Positions 1-6,357 of a DNA stretch of 8,309 nucleotides are shown here, piece after piece. Both the position numbers and the translations under genes were made by a program. How positions within the stretch are numbered: position 1 is the first letter of the stretch; the number at the start of each line of letters is the position of its first letter. The stretch spans positions 1 to 8,309 of the forward strand of contig JAEZMI010000207.1 in NCBI GenBank assembly GCA_023414975.1, in the 5' to 3' direction. This DNA is from Pseudomonadota bacterium (lineage in GTDB: Bacteria; Pseudomonadota; Alphaproteobacteria; Rhizobiales; Xanthobacteraceae). The notes below the pieces were generated by a model. It was not told where the DNA came from, ran no database searches, and saw only the letters and a program-made list of their open reading frames with translations.

Positions 1-1
1 C

Positions 2-262
2 TTCGGGCGGCCCTGCACCACCAACCCGACCATTGCCCGCCTGGCCCGGCTGTATGAATGCCCGGTGCACGGCGTGCGCGTCATCCGCCTGCCGGAGGGA
101 CGTTTCCGCATCCAGTGCACCCCGGCCCTCGACCTGCCGCGCGACGCCGCCGGCAAGATCGACGTGGACGGCTCCATGCAAATGATCACCTCGGTCGTCG
201 AGGGCTGGATCCGCGAGCATCCCGAGCAATGGACCTGGTTCTACCGCCGCTGGCGGATTTGA
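2..262 (+). CDS. LpxL/HtrB-type lipid A acyltransferase, C-terminal fragment
   Basis: This is the last 86 codons of a gene that begins before the window, ending at TGA 260-262. The reading frame is open from base 2. The visible protein has a 'FGRPCTTNPTIARLAR' segment, then 'CPVHGVRVIRLPEGRFRI', and ends with 'EGWIREHPEQWTWFYRRWR'. This order matches the C-terminal part of the LpxL/HtrB/LpxM family, inner-membrane enzymes that add a secondary acyl chain to the Kdo-lipid A precursor using acyl-ACP. The closing HPEQW-W-RRWR block is very typical of the family. The catalytic HX4D/E motif lies upstream and cannot be checked. The gene converges on the catabolic operon and has no evident functional link to it. 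Which acyl chain is transferred cannot be told from this fragment. Confidence 0.85.
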   Translation, partial: FGRPCTTNPTIARLARLYECPVHGVRVIRLPEGRFRIQCTPALDLPRDAAGKIDVDGSMQMITSVVEGWIREHPEQWTWFYRRWRI

Positions 263-292
263 CCGCGCCGCCTCGCCGGATCTGAGCCGCCT

Positions 293-327
293 GAAAGGCG
301 ACCCATTCGGAGGTCCGGGCGCCTTTC
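293..327. terminator. Putative bidirectional terminator between convergent genes
   Basis: GAAAGGCG (293-300) and CGCCTTTC (320-327) form a perfect 8-bp inverted repeat, and an inner ACC/GGT pair (301-303 with 312-314) can shorten the loop. The structure fills the 65-bp gap between the acyltransferase stop (262) and the stop of the DapA-like gene (TAA, 330-328). On the plus strand the right arm runs into CTTTCTTA, giving a short, imperfect U-rich tail. On the minus strand the tail is CCTTTCAG, which is weaker. Position and symmetry support a shared terminator; the short tails leave its strength uncertain. Confidence 0.55.
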
Positions 328-1251
328 TTACGCGCCGAGGCTCATGCGGGTGCGCGGATCTCTAGCCAATTCGCTCATCATCACCGCGACCTCGTCAAGC
401 GCCGGCCCGTCCAGGTCGCGCAGCGGCGCCCGCACCTTGCCGCCGTCGAAGCCGCGCAGGTTCATCGCCGCCTTCACCATCTGCGGCTGACCGTGCTTAC
501 GGGCGAGCGCGCGGAACGCATACCAGGCTCGATTCAGCTCACGGGCGGTGGCGGCATCGCCTGCCTCCAGTGCGCGGAAGGTTGCCAGGATCAGCTCCGG
601 CAGAGCGCAGGAATTGGTCGAGGAGATGCCGTCAAAGCCCGCCATCATCGGGCCGAGGAAAGCAAGGTCAGAGGCGCAGAACAGCTTGATGCGCCCGCCC
701 AGCCGGTTGGCGATTCGGTCGATCGGCGTCACCGAGAGGTCGCCCTGCTTGATGCCGACGACGCCCTCGATGTCGGCGAGCTGCTCGACAAGGTCGGGCT
801 GCAAGGTGATGCCGATGCCCGGCGCGTTGTAGATCAGGATGCCGGTCTTCGACAGCGGCGCCATGTCCTTGAAGAAGGCGATGATCTGGCCGTCCGTGAC
901 TTCCGAGACATAGGGCGGCGTGACCATCGGCAGACCGCCGAGATCGCCCGCCAGCGCCGTCAGATCGCGCACGCTACGGGCGTCCGAGCCGGCCGAGCAC
1001 AGCATGACCGGCACCCGGTCGCCGACCACCGCCATCACGCGACGGAAAAGATCGGCCCGCTCATCGACCGACATGGCGGGGAATTCGCCATAGGTGCCGC
1101 CGATAAGGATGCCGTCATAACCGAGGCCGATCACCCGTTCGACGGAACGGGCAAGGCCCGCCGTTTCGATGGAGCCATCCGCCGCGAAGGGCGTCACGGT
1201 GATGTTGAAAATGCCACCCAGGCGGGCGCGGCACTCGGCGATGTCTTTCAT
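328..1251 (-). CDS. DapA/NAL-superfamily aldolase or dehydratase (not a true DHDPS)
   Basis: This 307-residue protein is a class I aldolase-fold enzyme of the DHDPS/N-acetylneuraminate lyase superfamily, which is usually about 290-310 residues long. These cytoplasmic enzymes form a Schiff base between a 2-oxo acid and a lysine. Visible signature parts are 'ITVTPFAADGSI' (17-28), the GxTGE-like loop 'GGTYGEF' (51-57), 'TPPY' (111-114, the tyrosine of the catalytic triad), 'IYNAPG' (140-145, Tyr141 as proton shuttle) and 'VGIKQGD' (165-171, Lys168 as Schiff-base lysine). The arginine that holds aspartate semialdehyde in E. coli DapA (R138) aligns with Ile146, and the second Thr of the GTTGE loop is Tyr54. 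Lysine biosynthesis is therefore unlikely. Cleavage or dehydration of a 2-oxo acid made by the neighbouring enzymes is more plausible. ATG 1251 is preceded by GAAAGG at a 7-nt spacing. It is the last gene of the operon, 114 nt after the M24 gene. The family is certain, the substrate unknown. Confidence 0.88.
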   Translation of the reverse strand: MKDIAECRARLGGIFNITVTPFAADGSIETAGLARSVERVIGLGYDGILIGGTYGEFPAMSVDERADLFRRVMAVVGDRVPVMLCSAGSDARSVRDLTALAGDLGGLPMVTPPYVSEVTDGQIIAFFKDMAPLSKTGILIYNAPGIGITLQPDLVEQLADIEGVVGIKQGDLSVTPIDRIANRLGGRIKLFCASDLAFLGPMMAGFDGISSTNSCALPELILATFRALEAGDAATARELNRAWYAFRALARKHGQPQMVKAAMNLRGFDGGKVRAPLRDLDGPALDEVAVMMSELARDPRTRMSLGA

Positions 1252-1278
1252 GGGAAGGCCTTTCAGCAGGCGTATTAA

Positions 1279-1310
1279 GAGGCATGGCGAACACGCGTCC
1301 GCTCTGCCTC
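1279..1310. repeat. Weak inverted repeat in the gap before the DapA-like gene
   Basis: GAGGCA (1279-1284) and TGCCTC (1305-1310) are a perfect 6-bp inverted repeat separated by 20 nt, in the 114-nt gap between the M24 and DapA-like genes. It could be a weak protein-binding site or RNA stem close to the start of the DapA-like gene, but a 6-bp match in GC-rich sequence may be chance. I see no convincing sigma-70 promoter in this gap. The TTGAGG on the minus strand has no good -10 box at the right distance. Confidence 0.25.
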
Positions 1311-1331
1311 AATGTGACGTTAGGGGCGCAT

Positions 1332-1373
1332 CCGCCTCGGGAGTTGCGCCGGCAGGGGAGGCAACTCAGGCGG
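1332..1373 (-). other. Strong intercistronic RNA hairpin at the end of the M24 gene
   Basis: CCGCCT (1332-1337) pairs with AGGCGG (1368-1373) and GAGTTGC (1341-1347) pairs with GCAACTC (1361-1367). This gives 13 base pairs with a 3-nt bulge (1338-1340) and a 13-nt loop. The M24 stop codon (1368-1366) lies inside one arm. In the operon direction the hairpin is followed by ATGCGCCCC and no U-tract, so it is not a classical intrinsic terminator. It may protect the upstream mRNA 3' end, act as a processing site, or lower expression of the DapA-like gene. Confidence 0.5.
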
Positions 1374-2541
1374 CGACCTGAAGCATGGCGCGGTCTAGCG
1401 TGCCGAGAACCCGGCACCCGGTCTCGGTGACGACGATGGTCTCGCTCACACCCACGGTGAAGCGGCCGTAGATGCGCAGCGCCGGCGGCAGGTGGAAGGC
1501 CATGCCGGGCCGGAGCTCCGTCTTCACGCCGGCGTTCAGGCTGAGAATGCCGCCCTCGCCCCAATCCGGCGCGAAGGAGATGCCGACGCTGTAACCAAGC
1601 CGCTTGCGGAAATTGTCGGTGTAGCCGGCGGCATCGATCACCTTCTGGCAGGCGATGTGCGGCACCTCGCAGGCCTCGCCCGGCTTGATCGCGTCGAGCG
1701 AGACGGCGAGCGCCTCCTGACACACCATCATCATCTCGACCGCTTCGACTGGCGGTGTGCCGATCCAGGCGGAGCGCATCAGCGCGGCGTGGTAGCGGTC
1801 ATGCACGGCGGCCATCTCGATAAAGGCGGCATCACCCGAGGCCAGTTCCCGCCGCTTCCAGGTGCCATGCGGCACGCCGGAGCGGGGCCCCGAGGAGACG
1901 AGCGGCTCCATGCCCATATATTCCGAGCCGGCGGCGATCGCCGCGCCCATCATGGCCGCGACGAGGTCGTTCTCGCTGTTGCCAACGCGCATGGCAGCGA
2001 GGCCCGCCTTCATGCCGGCATCGACATAGGTCGCGGCACGCACCAGCTTTTCCACTTCCAGCGGCGACTTCACCATGCGCAGCTTCTCCACCACGCCGGC
2101 CGCGTCATGCACCGTGCCGAGCGCGGCGAGCAGCGCCTCGTAGGTGGTGATCGGCAGGAACCAGCCGCGCTTGTCGATGCCGACGCGCTTGCCCTTCAGC
2201 CCCTTGGCCTCAAGCTGCGCGACGAGGAAGCGCACCGGCTCGTCCGTATCCTGATAGATCGCGGCGTCGGTGATGAAAGTGTTGGCGACGAAGTTGAAAT
2301 ATTCGAGCTGGCGGACGATGAAGACCGGGTCGCCCTCCACCGGCAGCACCAGCGCCTGGAAGGTGTAATAGCCCGGCGTCTGCTGCCCGGTGAGGTAGAA
2401 GATGTTCTCCGGGCCAGTGACGACCATGGCGTCGAGGCCGGCCGCGACCAGCCCCTCGCGGGCGCGGGCGACGCGGGCGTCGTATTCGGCTTTCGGGAAG
2501 GCCGATTCCTGTCCCTGAACCACGCTGCTGATGGCGGTCAT
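1366..2541 (-). CDS. M24-fold hydrolase resembling ectoine hydrolase (DoeA/EutD) or creatinase
   Basis: This 391-residue cytoplasmic protein has an N-terminal creatinase-like domain (about 10-150, with 'GPENIFYLTG') and a C-terminal pita-bread domain (about 155-385). Start choice: ATG 2541 has AAGGAG at 2557-2552, 10 nt upstream, inside the end of the preceding gene; an in-frame ATG at 2580 would add 13 residues with no such signal. Residues are numbered from 2541. Blocks matching my recollection of ectoine hydrolases are 'FIEMAAVHDRYHAALMR' (240-256), 'GTPP', 'GYSVGISFAPDWGE' (316-329) and 'FHLPPALR' (349-356). Of the five metal ligands of prolidases and methionine aminopeptidases, the first Asp is Glu242, the second Asp is Ala253, the His is replaced in GYSVG, the first Glu is lost in HLPP, and only Glu367 remains. 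Metal-dependent peptidase activity is therefore unlikely. Creatinase and ectoine hydrolase are metal-free relatives that cut C-N bonds in small molecules. No other ectoine genes are nearby, so the substrate is left open. Confidence 0.85.
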   Translation of the reverse strand: MTAISSVVQGQESAFPKAEYDARVARAREGLVAAGLDAMVVTGPENIFYLTGQQTPGYYTFQALVLPVEGDPVFIVRQLEYFNFVANTFITDAAIYQDTDEPVRFLVAQLEAKGLKGKRVGIDKRGWFLPITTYEALLAALGTVHDAAGVVEKLRMVKSPLEVEKLVRAATYVDAGMKAGLAAMRVGNSENDLVAAMMGAAIAAGSEYMGMEPLVSSGPRSGVPHGTWKRRELASGDAAFIEMAAVHDRYHAALMRSAWIGTPPVEAVEMMMVCQEALAVSLDAIKPGEACEVPHIACQKVIDAAGYTDNFRKRLGYSVGISFAPDWGEGGILSLNAGVKTELRPGMAFHLPPALRIYGRFTVGVSETIVVTETGCRVLGTLDRAMLQVAA

Positions 2542-2542
2542 G

Positions 2543-3640
2543 TCACGAGAACTCCTTGATGAGATGCGTGGCGTTCGCATCGAAGGTCAGGCCGAGGCCC
2601 GGCAGGGCCGGGGCGACGACGCGGCCATCGGCATAGGTGAGGCCGCGGGCGGGATCGTTGGTGAGGCCGTCGGCGCCGTAGAGTTCGGCGAAGCGCGGAC
2701 CGGCGGCGAGCGCCACATGCAGGGCCGCAGCGGTCGCGAGGCCGCCCTCGTTCATCTGGCCGATCATGAAGGGCACGCCAGCGACGCGGAGATGGCGTGC
2801 GGCGGCGAGCGTGGGCGCGATGCCGCCGAGCTTCACCAGCTTCAGATGCGCCATCAGGCCGTTGCCGCTTGCGGCGATGCGGTCTACCTCGTCGAGGCCC
2901 TTTACGCTTTCGTCCAGCATGATCGGCAGCGGGCTGACGCGGGCGAGGCGGTCGAGCGCGGCCCAATCGCCGGGCGCAATGGGCTGCTCGACATAGGCGA
3001 GGTCATGCGCGGCGAGAGCCGCGAGATGGCCGCGCGCGGCGCCTTCGCTCCAGGCGCCATTGGCGTCGGCCGCGATCTTCACGGCCTCCCCGAAGCGCGC
3101 CCGCAGTAGTGCGATACGACGCAGATCCTCGCCGATGTCCCCGTTGCCAATACGCACCTTCAGGTCGCGGAAGCCGCGCGCGACATAGGCCTCGGCCCGG
3201 GCGATGAAGGTGACCTCATCCGAGACGAACAGGGTCTGGTTGGTGGCGTGAGCGAGAGCCGTTTCCGCCGTCGCGCCGAGAAAGCGGGCGAGCGGCAAGC
3301 CGGCGCGCTTCGCGGTGCGGTCATGCAGCGCGCCGTCGATCAGCATCCGTACCGGCGCGCTGGCGGCGCGAAAGGCCGCCGGCGGCTCGGCCAGGAGGGC
3401 AGCGGCGTCCGGGCTGAAATCCAGCGCGCCGACGACGTCGACCGCTTCTGCCAGCACCTGCTCGGGGTCGAGGCCGTTGAGATAGGCGATGTTCAGACGC
3501 ACCTCGCCCACCGCGACCGTCTCGCCGTCGTCGAGGCGCAGATAAAGCGCGTCCAGCCCGGCGATGCGGCCGGAGGAGGCGGTATGGAGCACCAGCCCCC
3601 CGCCATAGGTCAGCAGCGCGCGATGAAGCGAAGCCCGCAT
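2543..3640 (-). CDS. Enolase-superfamily enzyme, mandelate racemase/muconate lactonizing type
   Basis: This 365-residue cytoplasmic enzyme has the MR/MLE layout: an alpha+beta capping domain (about 1-120) and a (beta/alpha)7-beta barrel (about 125-350). These enzymes take a proton next to a carboxylate using Mg2+ and then epimerise, eliminate or cycloisomerise. The three metal ligands are visible: Asp192 in 'ADANGAW', Glu218 in 'YVEQP' and Asp243 in 'LDES'. Lys267 in 'LKLVK' fits the sixth-strand base of the MLE/dipeptide-epimerase group. The second-strand motif is 'DLKVRIG' (159-165), so it is KxR rather than KxK and the usual second base is Arg163. This argues against a standard two-lysine racemase. 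ATG 3640 lies one base after the TGA of the M20 gene, so translation is probably coupled. Its own TGA (2545-2543) ends one base before the M24 start. An amino-acid or N-acyl-amino-acid substrate is inferred from context only. Confidence 0.9.
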   Translation of the reverse strand: MRASLHRALLTYGGGLVLHTASSGRIAGLDALYLRLDDGETVAVGEVRLNIAYLNGLDPEQVLAEAVDVVGALDFSPDAAALLAEPPAAFRAASAPVRMLIDGALHDRTAKRAGLPLARFLGATAETALAHATNQTLFVSDEVTFIARAEAYVARGFRDLKVRIGNGDIGEDLRRIALLRARFGEAVKIAADANGAWSEGAARGHLAALAAHDLAYVEQPIAPGDWAALDRLARVSPLPIMLDESVKGLDEVDRIAASGNGLMAHLKLVKLGGIAPTLAAARHLRVAGVPFMIGQMNEGGLATAAALHVALAAGPRFAELYGADGLTNDPARGLTYADGRVVAPALPGLGLTFDANATHLIKEFS

Positions 3641-3641
3641 C

Positions 3642-4814
3642 TCAGGCGCTCAGCATGGTACGGGCGATGTCGCGATAGATCAGCGCCGAGAGCTCGAACT
3701 CATCCACCGGCACGAACTCGTCCGCCTTGTGGGCGACGGCGAGCGAGCCGGGGCCGATCACCACGCCTTCCGCACCCGCGGAGCGGAAATGCACGAGGTC
3801 GCAGGCGCCCTGGAAGCCGAAGGGCCCGGCCTCGCTGATGCCGTGGGCGCGGCAGGCGGCAAGGCTGGCCTGCACGATGGGGCTCTCCGGTGCGGTCTCG
3901 GTGGCGCCGCCGGTGGTCGGCTTCCACTCAAGAATTTCCGCCCGTAGCCCGAAGCGCCGATGTGCTTCCGTGAGCAGCGCCGCGATGTCGGCCTTTACCG
4001 CCGCCTCGTCCTCGCCGGGCACGAGCCGGCGGTCGAGCAGCAGGTCGCAGGCGCCGGGCAGCACATTGTCGGCATGCCCGCCCTGAATGCGGGTCACGGT
4101 GAGGCTGGCGCCGCCCACCAGCGGGTGGGCGCGGTGGCGCACATCGCTTTCATGGGTTTCGGCGACGAGCGCCAGCAATTGCCCCGCCCGCAACACCGCG
4201 TTCTCGCCCAGATGCGGCGAGCCGGAATGGGCAGGCACGCCCAACACCCGCACCAGCGGGCGCAGGCTGCCCTTATGGGCGGAATAGACGGTGTTTGAGG
4301 TCGGCTCGCCCACGACGGCAAAGTCGATGGTCGGCTTGCGGGAGGCGTAGAGCTTGGCGCCTTCGCTGGCGACTTCCTCGTCGGCGACGAAGACAGCGAG
4401 CAGCGTCCCGGACCAGTTCGCCCGGTTGGCGGCGAGAAGGCGCACCGCCTCCAGCATGGCGGCGAGCGGGCCCTTGCAGTCGCAGGCCCCGCGGCCGAAC
4501 AGCTTGCCGCCCTCGGCGCGCAGCACGAAGGGGTCGGAACTCCAGCCCTCGCCGGCCGGCACCACGTCCATATGGGTGTTGAAGGCGAAGACCGGGCCGG
4601 GACCGTTGACCAGTCTGGCTTCGACATTCACCCGGCCGGGCTTGTACTCGTCGAGGCTGACCTCGAAGCCCAGCGGCGCGAGCACATCGCGAATGTAATG
4701 GGCGACCTCGATTTCGCAGCCGGCCGGGTTCTCGCTGCGGATGGCGACGAGATCGGCCAGCGCGCGCGTCATGCGGGCGGCATCGAGGGCGGGGGCGGAC
4801 ACCATGAGGGGCAC
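3642..4814 (-). CDS. M20 zinc amidohydrolase (ArgE/DapE-like deacylase)
   Basis: This 390-residue enzyme is of normal length for ArgE/DapE-type M20 enzymes, cytoplasmic di-zinc hydrolases that remove acyl groups from N-acyl amino acids. All catalytic positions are present: His81 and Asp83 in 'NTHMDVVPAG', Asp112 in 'GRGACDCKG', Glu146 (general base) and Glu147 in 'ADEEV', Glu170 in 'VVGEPT', and His362 in 'VAHKADEF'. The dimerisation domain runs from about 178 to 295 and includes 'PAHSGSPHLGENA'. There is no signal peptide. Start: GTG 4814 is 3 nt after the ATPase stop. ATG 4805 (residue 4) is an alternative, and neither has a strong ribosome site, so translation is probably coupled to the ATPase. 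Arginine or lysine biosynthesis is unlikely given the setting between a transporter and catabolic enzymes. Deacylation of the imported compound or of the M24 product is more likely (inference). Confidence 0.9.
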   Translation of the reverse strand: MPLMVSAPALDAARMTRALADLVAIRSENPAGCEIEVAHYIRDVLAPLGFEVSLDEYKPGRVNVEARLVNGPGPVFAFNTHMDVVPAGEGWSSDPFVLRAEGGKLFGRGACDCKGPLAAMLEAVRLLAANRANWSGTLLAVFVADEEVASEGAKLYASRKPTIDFAVVGEPTSNTVYSAHKGSLRPLVRVLGVPAHSGSPHLGENAVLRAGQLLALVAETHESDVRHRAHPLVGGASLTVTRIQGGHADNVLPGACDLLLDRRLVPGEDEAAVKADIAALLTEAHRRFGLRAEILEWKPTTGGATETAPESPIVQASLAACRAHGISEAGPFGFQGACDLVHFRSAGAEGVVIGPGSLAVAHKADEFVPVDEFELSALIYRDIARTMLSA

Positions 4815-4817
4815 TCG

Positions 4818-5594
4818 TCAGTGAAGGATCTGGTCGAGGAAGCGGCGAGCGCGCTCATTGACGGAGCCGCCGAAGAAGGCGTCGCTCGCGGCGGTCTCGA
4901 CGATCTGACCGTTCTCCATGAACACGATCCTGTCGGCGGCCCGGCGGGCGAAGCCCATCTCATGGGTGACGACGAGGCTGGTCATGCCCTCAGCCGAGAG
5001 CTCGGCCATGACGTCGAGCACCTCGCGGATCATTTCCGGGTCCAACGCCGAGGTCGGTTCGTCATAGAGCATGAGCTTCGGCTTCATCGCCAGCGCGCGG
5101 GCAATGGCCACACGCTGCTGCTGACCGCCCGAGAGTTCGTCCGGGAAAGCGTCGGCCTTGTCGGGAATGCGCACCTTGCCGAGCAGTTCAAGCGCGAGAT
5201 CATGCGCGTCGGCGCGCGACACGCCGTTCACCTTCATCGGCGCGAGCATGATGTTCTCGGCAGCGGAGAGGTGCTGGAACAGCTCGAAATTCTGGAACAC
5301 CATGCCGATGTCGCGGCGGATGCGGGCGGCGTGCTTGCGTTCGCGGGTGATGTTCGCGCCCTCGAAAAAGATGTCACCGCCATCGGTCGGCTCCAGCAGG
5401 TTCACGCAGCGCAGCAGCGTCGACTTGCCCGAGCCGGACGGACCGATGAGAACGACCGTCTCCCCGCTCGCGACGTCCAGCGAGCAGCCTTTCAGCGCGT
5501 GGAAGCTGCCGAAATGCTTGTCGATGCCGATGATCTCGAGCAGCTTCCGGCCGGTAGGGGAAATGGGCGCGGCGGGCGTGGGGTCAGCGGACAT
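4818..5594 (-). CDS. Polar amino acid ABC transporter ATPase (GlnQ/HisP family)
   Basis: This 258-residue nucleotide-binding subunit powers the importer from the cytoplasmic face. Motifs in order: Walker A 'GPSGSGKST' (51-59), Q-loop 'VFQNFELF' (99-106), ABC signature 'LSGGQQQR' (154-161), Walker B 'LMLYDEPTSALD' (174-185) and the H-loop 'VVTHEM' with His211. The 'NFELFQHLSAAENIMLAP' stretch is characteristic of the PAAT/GlnQ group. Start: ATG 5594 has GGAG at 5605-5602, 7 nt upstream, and overlaps the last 11 nt of the permease gene. The longer reading frame from 5630 lies wholly inside the permease and has no better signal. An N-terminal tail of about 15 Pro/Ala-rich residues precedes the first strand. 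It pairs with the permease and binding protein encoded just upstream. Confidence 0.95.
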   Translation of the reverse strand: MSADPTPAAPISPTGRKLLEIIGIDKHFGSFHALKGCSLDVASGETVVLIGPSGSGKSTLLRCVNLLEPTDGGDIFFEGANITRERKHAARIRRDIGMVFQNFELFQHLSAAENIMLAPMKVNGVSRADAHDLALELLGKVRIPDKADAFPDELSGGQQQRVAIARALAMKPKLMLYDEPTSALDPEMIREVLDVMAELSAEGMTSLVVTHEMGFARRAADRIVFMENGQIVETAASDAFFGGSVNERARRFLDQILH

Positions 5595-6312
5595 CGGCGC
5601 TCTCCGTGGCCAGCAGAAGCCGGTCGACAAGCGGGCGCTTCTCGCGGCGGCGGTGCTTCTTGGGGTCGAGGCTGCGCTCCATCATTGCCTGCAGAACCAT
5701 GAAGATGGTGGTGAGCGCGAGGTAGTAGACGCCGGCGGCGGTCAGCGCCTCCAGATAGCGGAAGGAGGCGCTGGCGGTCTGGTTGGCGACCAGCAGCAAT
5801 TCCTCGACGGCGATCACCGAAACCAGCGCGCTGGTCTTCAGCATGCCGATCATCTGGTTGCCCATGGGTGGCAGCACGATGCGCGCGGCCTGCGGCAGCA
5901 CGATCCAGCGCATCACCTGCCCGGTGGTGAGGCCGAGGGCGAGCCCGGCGGTGCGCTGGCCCTTCTTCACGGCATCCAGGCCCGAGCGCAGGATCTCCGC
6001 CATAAAGGCCCCCTCGTTCAAAGCGAGGGCGATCACCGCGCTCAGAAAGGCCGACAGGCGAATACCGAAGGTCGGCAGCACATTGTAGATGAAGATGATC
6101 TGGAACAGCACTGGTGTGCCGCGGAACAGCCAGACATAGATCAGCGTGAAGATCTGCAGGGGACGTATCCGCGTCTCCTGCAGCAGGGCGATGACGAGGC
6201 CGGTCAGCACGCCGAAGAACAGCGCCGTCACGGTGATGAGCAGCGTCAGCAACGCGCCGTGGAAGAAGGCGGGGGAGACAATGTAGTCGAGGACGATATC
6301 GAACGACATCAT
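5584..6312 (-). CDS. Polar amino acid ABC transporter permease (GlnP/HisM family)
   Basis: This 242-residue inner-membrane subunit has about five predicted hydrophobic helices (roughly 20-45, 53-80, 88-104, 155-178 and 190-210) and a basic C-terminal tail (217-232). The family EAA loop that docks the ATPase is clear at about 99-128: 'NEGAFMAEILRSGLDAV' followed by 'KKGQRTAGLALGL'. 'WLFRGTPVLFQI' (61-72) is another hallmark of the HisM/GlnP permeases. ATG 6312 has GGAG at 6324-6321, 8 nt upstream; a second ATG follows at once and would remove only one residue. The gene overlaps the ATPase by 11 nt. Only one permease gene is present, so the transporter core is probably a homodimer (inference). 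The substrate is set by the binding protein upstream. Confidence 0.95.
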   Translation of the reverse strand: MMSFDIVLDYIVSPAFFHGALLTLLITVTALFFGVLTGLVIALLQETRIRPLQIFTLIYVWLFRGTPVLFQIIFIYNVLPTFGIRLSAFLSAVIALALNEGAFMAEILRSGLDAVKKGQRTAGLALGLTTGQVMRWIVLPQAARIVLPPMGNQMIGMLKTSALVSVIAVEELLLVANQTASASFRYLEALTAAGVYYLALTTIFMVLQAMMERSLDPKKHRRREKRPLVDRLLLATESADVR

Positions 6313-6333
6313 GCGCGTCTCTCCGTGGGCTGG

Positions 6334-6352
6334 CGGCCTCGATAGCGGGCCG
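6334..6352 (-). other. Small GC hairpin between binding-protein and permease genes
   Basis: CGGCC (6334-6338) and GGCCG (6348-6352) form a perfect 5-bp all-GC stem with a 9-nt loop, in the 45-nt gap after the binding-protein stop. There is no U-tract, so full termination is not expected. A stem at this place is common in binding-protein operons, where it protects the upstream message and lets the periplasmic protein be made in excess. It is short and could be chance in GC-rich DNA. Confidence 0.35.
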
Positions 6353-6357
6353 GGCGA

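Noticed and set aside
493..1278. Long plus-strand open frame of 261 codons opposite the DapA-like gene
   Set aside because: Antisense shadow in GC-rich DNA. Its composition is Arg/Asp/His/Gly-rich with no recognisable domain, while the minus strand encodes a clear enzyme family.
1492..2559. Plus-strand open frame of 355 codons opposite the M24 gene
   Set aside because: Low-complexity His/Arg/Gly/Ala composition and no homology pattern; it is the mirror of an obvious M24 protein.
2542..2580. Upstream start for the M24 gene at 2580
   Set aside because: ATG 2541 has a good AAGGAG ribosome site and follows the previous stop by one base; the extra 13 residues look unlike the family and overlap the MR/MLE gene.
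5595..5630. Upstream start for the ATPase at 5630
   Set aside because: ATG 5594 has GGAG 7 nt upstream, and the additional residues are only the out-of-frame end of the permease gene.
4572..5702. Plus-strand open frame of 376 codons opposite the M20 and ATPase genes
   Set aside because: It spans the junction of two well-supported genes on the other strand and has no domain of its own.
5158..6345. Plus-strand open frame of 395 codons opposite ATPase and permease
   Set aside because: Gln/His/Asp/Arg-rich antisense shadow; the minus strand has Walker motifs and membrane helices.
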